Shown piece after piece: positions 22,113 to 22,274 of a DNA stretch of 22,274 bases. Every line of letters starts with the position of its first letter. The stretch's first letter is position 1. Both the position numbers and the translations under genes were made by a program. Origin of the DNA: Oscillospiraceae bacterium (GTDB lineage Bacteria > Bacillota_A > Clostridia > Oscillospirales > Oscillospiraceae); the NCBI GenBank assembly GCA_024690695.1, contig JAILOS010000045.1:1-22274 (forward strand), written 5' to 3'. The notes below the pieces were generated by a model that had not been told where the DNA came from, searched no databases, and worked only from the letters and a program-made list of their open reading frames with translations.

Positions 22113-22274
22113 GCCGTTCCGGGTCCAGCCCCTCGAGCCGCAGCAGCGCCGCCTTGCGCTCAAGCCCCCAGGCGAAGCCGACGAGCGAGCCGTCCGCGCC
22201 GATCACGCGGTGGCAGGGGATCAGCAGCGCGAGCGGGTTTTTCCGCACCGCGCCGCCGACGGCGCGCGCCGACG
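22090..22274 (-). CDS. ogt: Methylated-DNA-[protein]-cysteine S-methyltransferase, C-terminal part
   Basis: The last 60 codons of an O6-alkylguanine-DNA alkyltransferase; the start lies beyond the right edge. The active-site motif is intact: I-P-C-H-R-V-I about 41 residues from the end, preceded by [12 protein letters not shown] (the helix-turn-helix and recognition region) and followed by [10 protein letters not shown]3-L-x-L-E-G, the usual tail. The protein removes alkyl groups from guanine O6 by irreversible transfer to that cysteine. The symbol ogt is by family type; ada or mgt could be used equally. Confidence 0.92.
   Translation of the reverse strand, partial: SARAVGGAVRKNPLALLIPCHRVIGADGSLVGFAWGLERKAALLRLEGLDPERLGKRREN

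Noticed and set aside
21528..22163. 211-codon minus-strand frame across the Lar-like gene and FMN enzyme gene start
   Set aside because: Runs across the gene boundary and promoter in another frame, Arg-rich shadow composition.

Overview
The window is GC-rich bacterial DNA with strong AGGAGG-type ribosome binding sites, short gaps and several GTG starts. Citrate lyase genes, a CitMHS transporter, an Etf-linked lactate dehydrogenase, an LctP permease, an NhaC antiporter and a BMP-type binding protein point to an anaerobic, fermentative, high-GC member of the Clostridia (Bacillota), possibly Oscillospirales-like. No rRNA, tRNA or other taxonomic marker is present, so this placement is inference. 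I see no CRISPR array, insertion sequence or prophage.

Region 1 (1-4828, +) is the end of a citrate fermentation operon: the 3' end of citF, a CitMHS citrate transporter, citC (lyase acetylation), a fused citX-citG (prosthetic group synthesis and attachment) and a 161-codon open frame that joins the first ~48 residues of pyruvate kinase to its C-terminal domain. A terminator-like hairpin lies between the transporter and citC. A strong symmetric terminator follows the operon.

Region 2 (5086-13713, +) is a lactate or 2-hydroxyacid utilisation operon: LctP permease, an Ldh2-type NAD(P)-dependent dehydrogenase, a GlcD/LctD-type FAD dehydrogenase, EtfB, EtfA and a large CPA2 cation/proton antiporter. 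The dehydrogenase-EtfB-EtfA set resembles the electron-confurcating lactate dehydrogenase of Acetobacterium woodii, with a different gene order. A bidirectional terminator separates it from nhaC (minus strand).

Region 3 (15534-19186, +) has an extended -10 promoter and four close genes: a TIGR00300/ornithine-cyclodeaminase-like protein, a flavin-reductase-like protein ending in a PCP_red-like domain, an unknown six-helix membrane protein, and a DUF1295 (steroid-5-alpha-reductase-like) membrane protein. I cannot assign a pathway to this set, and it is the best candidate here for an undescribed system. A 17-bp stem terminator ends it.

Region 4 (19202-22274, -) reads leftward: the end of an O6-alkylguanine-DNA methyltransferase gene, a Lar-like zinc-ribbon miniprotein, an FMN-dependent alpha-hydroxyacid oxidoreductase with an N-terminal cysteine cluster, and a zinc ribbon-TM-BMP receptor-like protein. 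A good promoter for the last three lies across the 3' end of the methyltransferase gene. The window thus carries three unrelated 2-hydroxyacid dehydrogenase families (Ldh2, GlcD, FMN_dh).
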